Origin: Bacteroidales bacterium
GTDB lineage: Bacteria; Bacteroidota; Bacteroidia; Bacteroidales; VadinHA17
Assembly: GCA_022615595.1 (NCBI GenBank)
Contig: JAKEGI010000051.1
Coordinates: 1-5,895 of the forward strand
DNA length: 5,895 bases
Direction of reading: 5' to 3'
In this document: positions 4,643 through 5,895 of the stretch, piece after piece
How the letters are laid out: each line of letters begins with the position of its first letter
How positions within the stretch are numbered: position 1 is the stretch's first letter
Notes under the pieces: generated by a model
Seen by the model: only the letters and a program-made list of their open reading frames with translations
What the model was told of the DNA's origin: nothing
Databases searched by the model: none
Translations under genes and position numbers: made by a program

Positions 4643-5842
4643 TCATTTGTCAATGACTCCTGATCCTAAAAGCTCTTCACCGTCATACCATGCGGCAAAC
4701 TGTCCCGGGGTGATGCCTCGCTGGGGCTTTTCGAATATTATGTAGTAGCCTGGCTCACGTGCAAAGATGCGGGCCCGCTGCAGAGGCTGCCTGTATCTTA
4801 TTCTCAAGAGGTAATCGCGGCACTCTCCTGTAGCCATTGCCATATCAGGCCTGATCCAGTGTACCTCCTCTGCTTTCACCAGCAGCCCCTTACGGTAGAG
4901 ACCTGCATGCTCCTGTCCCTCTCCGACATACACTATGTTGTTGCCGGTATCCGTGCCTATTACAAAGAGAGGCTCGCGGAAGCCGCCAATGTTAAGCCCT
5001 TTGCGCTGACCCACGGTAAAGAAATGGGCACCGTTGTGTCTGCCGACAGTCAGACCTTCTGACAGGACCATTTCATGCGGAGCAGCCATCATTGCCAGGT
5101 CATCCCGGGCAGCATCTTCTTCAGGAAGGCCGTCGGGCCAGCTCCTGAACCGCGTTTTTTTCTGAATGATCACCACTCTCCCGGTCTTTGCCTCCAGCTT
5201 CTGCTGGAGAAATACCGGCAGATCGACCTTCCCGACGAAACAGATGCCCTGTGAATCCTTGCGGTCTGCTGTCGCCAGACCCAGGTCAACGGCTATCTTC
5301 CTTACCTCAGGTTTGGTAAGTACTCCAACAGGGAAGATCACATTTTCAAGCTGTTTCTGGCTCACCTGACAGAGAAAATAACTCTGGTCCTTGTTGTGGT
5401 CAATGCCTGCAAGTAGTCTTTTAATCTTTTTGCCATCTGTCACAATCTCTTCAGTCCGGCAGTAGTGCCCGGTGGCAATGAAGTCAGCACCATGCTTCAG
5501 CGCCTCGAGGACGAAGGAGTCGAATTTAATCTCACGGTTGCACAGGATATCAGGATTTGGTGTACGACCGCGCTCATATTCACTGAACATATAGTCCACC
5601 ACCCGTTCGCGGTAATCTGCGCTGAGGTCTGCCGTTCGGAGTTTTATCTTAAGCTTGCGGGCAACCATCTCGGCAAAGGTTATATCTTCGTCGAAAGGAC
5701 AGTTGCCTTTAAGAAGCCCGCGGTTGTCATGCCAGTTTATCATAAAGATACCCTCAACCTCATAGCCCTGCTCTTTTAGCAGCCATGCGGCAACGCTGGA
5801 GTCAACCCCTCCTGACAATCCCACGATAACCTTCTTCTTCAC
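4643..5842 (-). CDS. mnmA: tRNA-specific 2-thiouridylase MnmA
   Basis: This 399-residue enzyme adenylates and thiolates U34 of the tRNAs for Lys, Glu and Gln, giving the 2-thio group of (c)mnm5s2U. The ATP pyrophosphatase loop SGGVDSS is at residues 10-16. TPNPDILCNREIKFD carries catalytic Cys101, and DSQGICFVGK carries Cys201, the persulfide-accepting partner. TGHY lies between them. The C-terminal part has FFTVGQRKGLNIGG, IRYRQPLQ and PQRGITPGQFAAWYDGEELLGSGVI, all diagnostic. A stretch of about 30 residues between 'GRVVIIQKK' and 'GLTVGRHNG' makes it longer than the roughly 370 residues of proteobacterial forms; this is normal in Bacteroidota. The start is GTG at 5842. The frame stays open upstream to the window edge but has no other start codon, and MKKKVIVGLSGGVDSS is the canonical N-terminus. 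It converges with the transposase. Confidence 0.97.
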   Translation of the reverse strand: MKKKVIVGLSGGVDSSVAAWLLKEQGYEVEGIFMINWHDNRGLLKGNCPFDEDITFAEMVARKLKIKLRTADLSADYRERVVDYMFSEYERGRTPNPDILCNREIKFDSFVLEALKHGADFIATGHYCRTEEIVTDGKKIKRLLAGIDHNKDQSYFLCQVSQKQLENVIFPVGVLTKPEVRKIAVDLGLATADRKDSQGICFVGKVDLPVFLQQKLEAKTGRVVIIQKKTRFRSWPDGLPEEDAARDDLAMMAAPHEMVLSEGLTVGRHNGAHFFTVGQRKGLNIGGFREPLFVIGTDTGNNIVYVGEGQEHAGLYRKGLLVKAEEVHWIRPDMAMATGECRDYLLRIRYRQPLQRARIFAREPGYYIIFEKPQRGITPGQFAAWYDGEELLGSGVIDK

Positions 5843-5846
5843 GCCG

Positions 5847-5854
5847 CAAAGGTA
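5847..5854 (-). promoter_or_regulatory. Bacteroidota-type -7 promoter box (TACCTTTG) for mnmA
   Basis: On the reverse strand TACCTTTG lies only 4 bases (CGGC) before the GTG start of mnmA. It is the same nine bases, TACCTTTGC, as in front of the polyamine operon. With the usual spacing to the +1 site, transcription would begin at or very near the start codon. No clear -33 TTTG is visible. AAGGAG occurs about 40 bases upstream of the GTG, too far to serve it. Confidence 0.6.
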
Positions 5855-5895
5855 GCTCTTTGAATGAATATGTTGAAAACTCCTTATGGTATATC

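Noticed and set aside
5465..5779. Open reading frame of 104 codons on the + strand within mnmA
   Set aside because: It is a frame shadow of a highly conserved gene. The opposite strand encodes the catalytic Cys region of MnmA here.

Overview
The window is a stretch of ordinary bacterial chromosome with one repeat-rich insertion. It most likely comes from a member of the Bacteroidota, perhaps Bacteroidales. The evidence is two copies of a TACCTTTG box matching the Bacteroidota -7 consensus TAnnTTTG, start regions that mostly lack a Shine-Dalgarno (SD) sequence, an MnmA of 399 residues with the long central insertion typical of that phylum, and the carboxyspermidine route to polyamines.

Left part (1-580): the N-terminal 121 codons of a CorA-family divalent-cation transporter run leftward off the edge. 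Its leader is unusual: a near-perfect SD sits in the 3' arm of a predicted 9-bp hairpin. A short AT-rich divergent spacer follows and carries a promoter-like box for the next gene.

Polyamine operon (581-2915, + strand): a carboxynorspermidine/carboxyspermidine dehydrogenase and the decarboxylase NspC, one base apart. Together they convert aspartate semialdehyde plus a diamine into norspermidine or spermidine. A convergent short-chain dehydrogenase/reductase (2912-3628, - strand) overlaps the end of nspC by 4 bases and has no evident link to the pathway.

Repeat and mobile region (3629-4642): a 148-residue Y1/HUH transposase of the REP-associated (RAYT) type lies inside a set of hairpins. Two identical 49-bp two-hairpin units lie to its left and an inverted, diverged unit to its right. 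The inner left and right flanks form imperfect inverted repeats of matched layout (82 and 81 nt) in which three hairpins keep pairing although their stem sequences differ. Three patches of degenerate 7-bp tandem repeat lie among and beside the hairpins. This is the most interesting part of the window.

Right part (4643-5895): mnmA, the tRNA 2-thiouridylase gene, on the - strand. It starts with GTG only 4 bases after a TACCTTTG box, so its message may be leaderless or nearly so.
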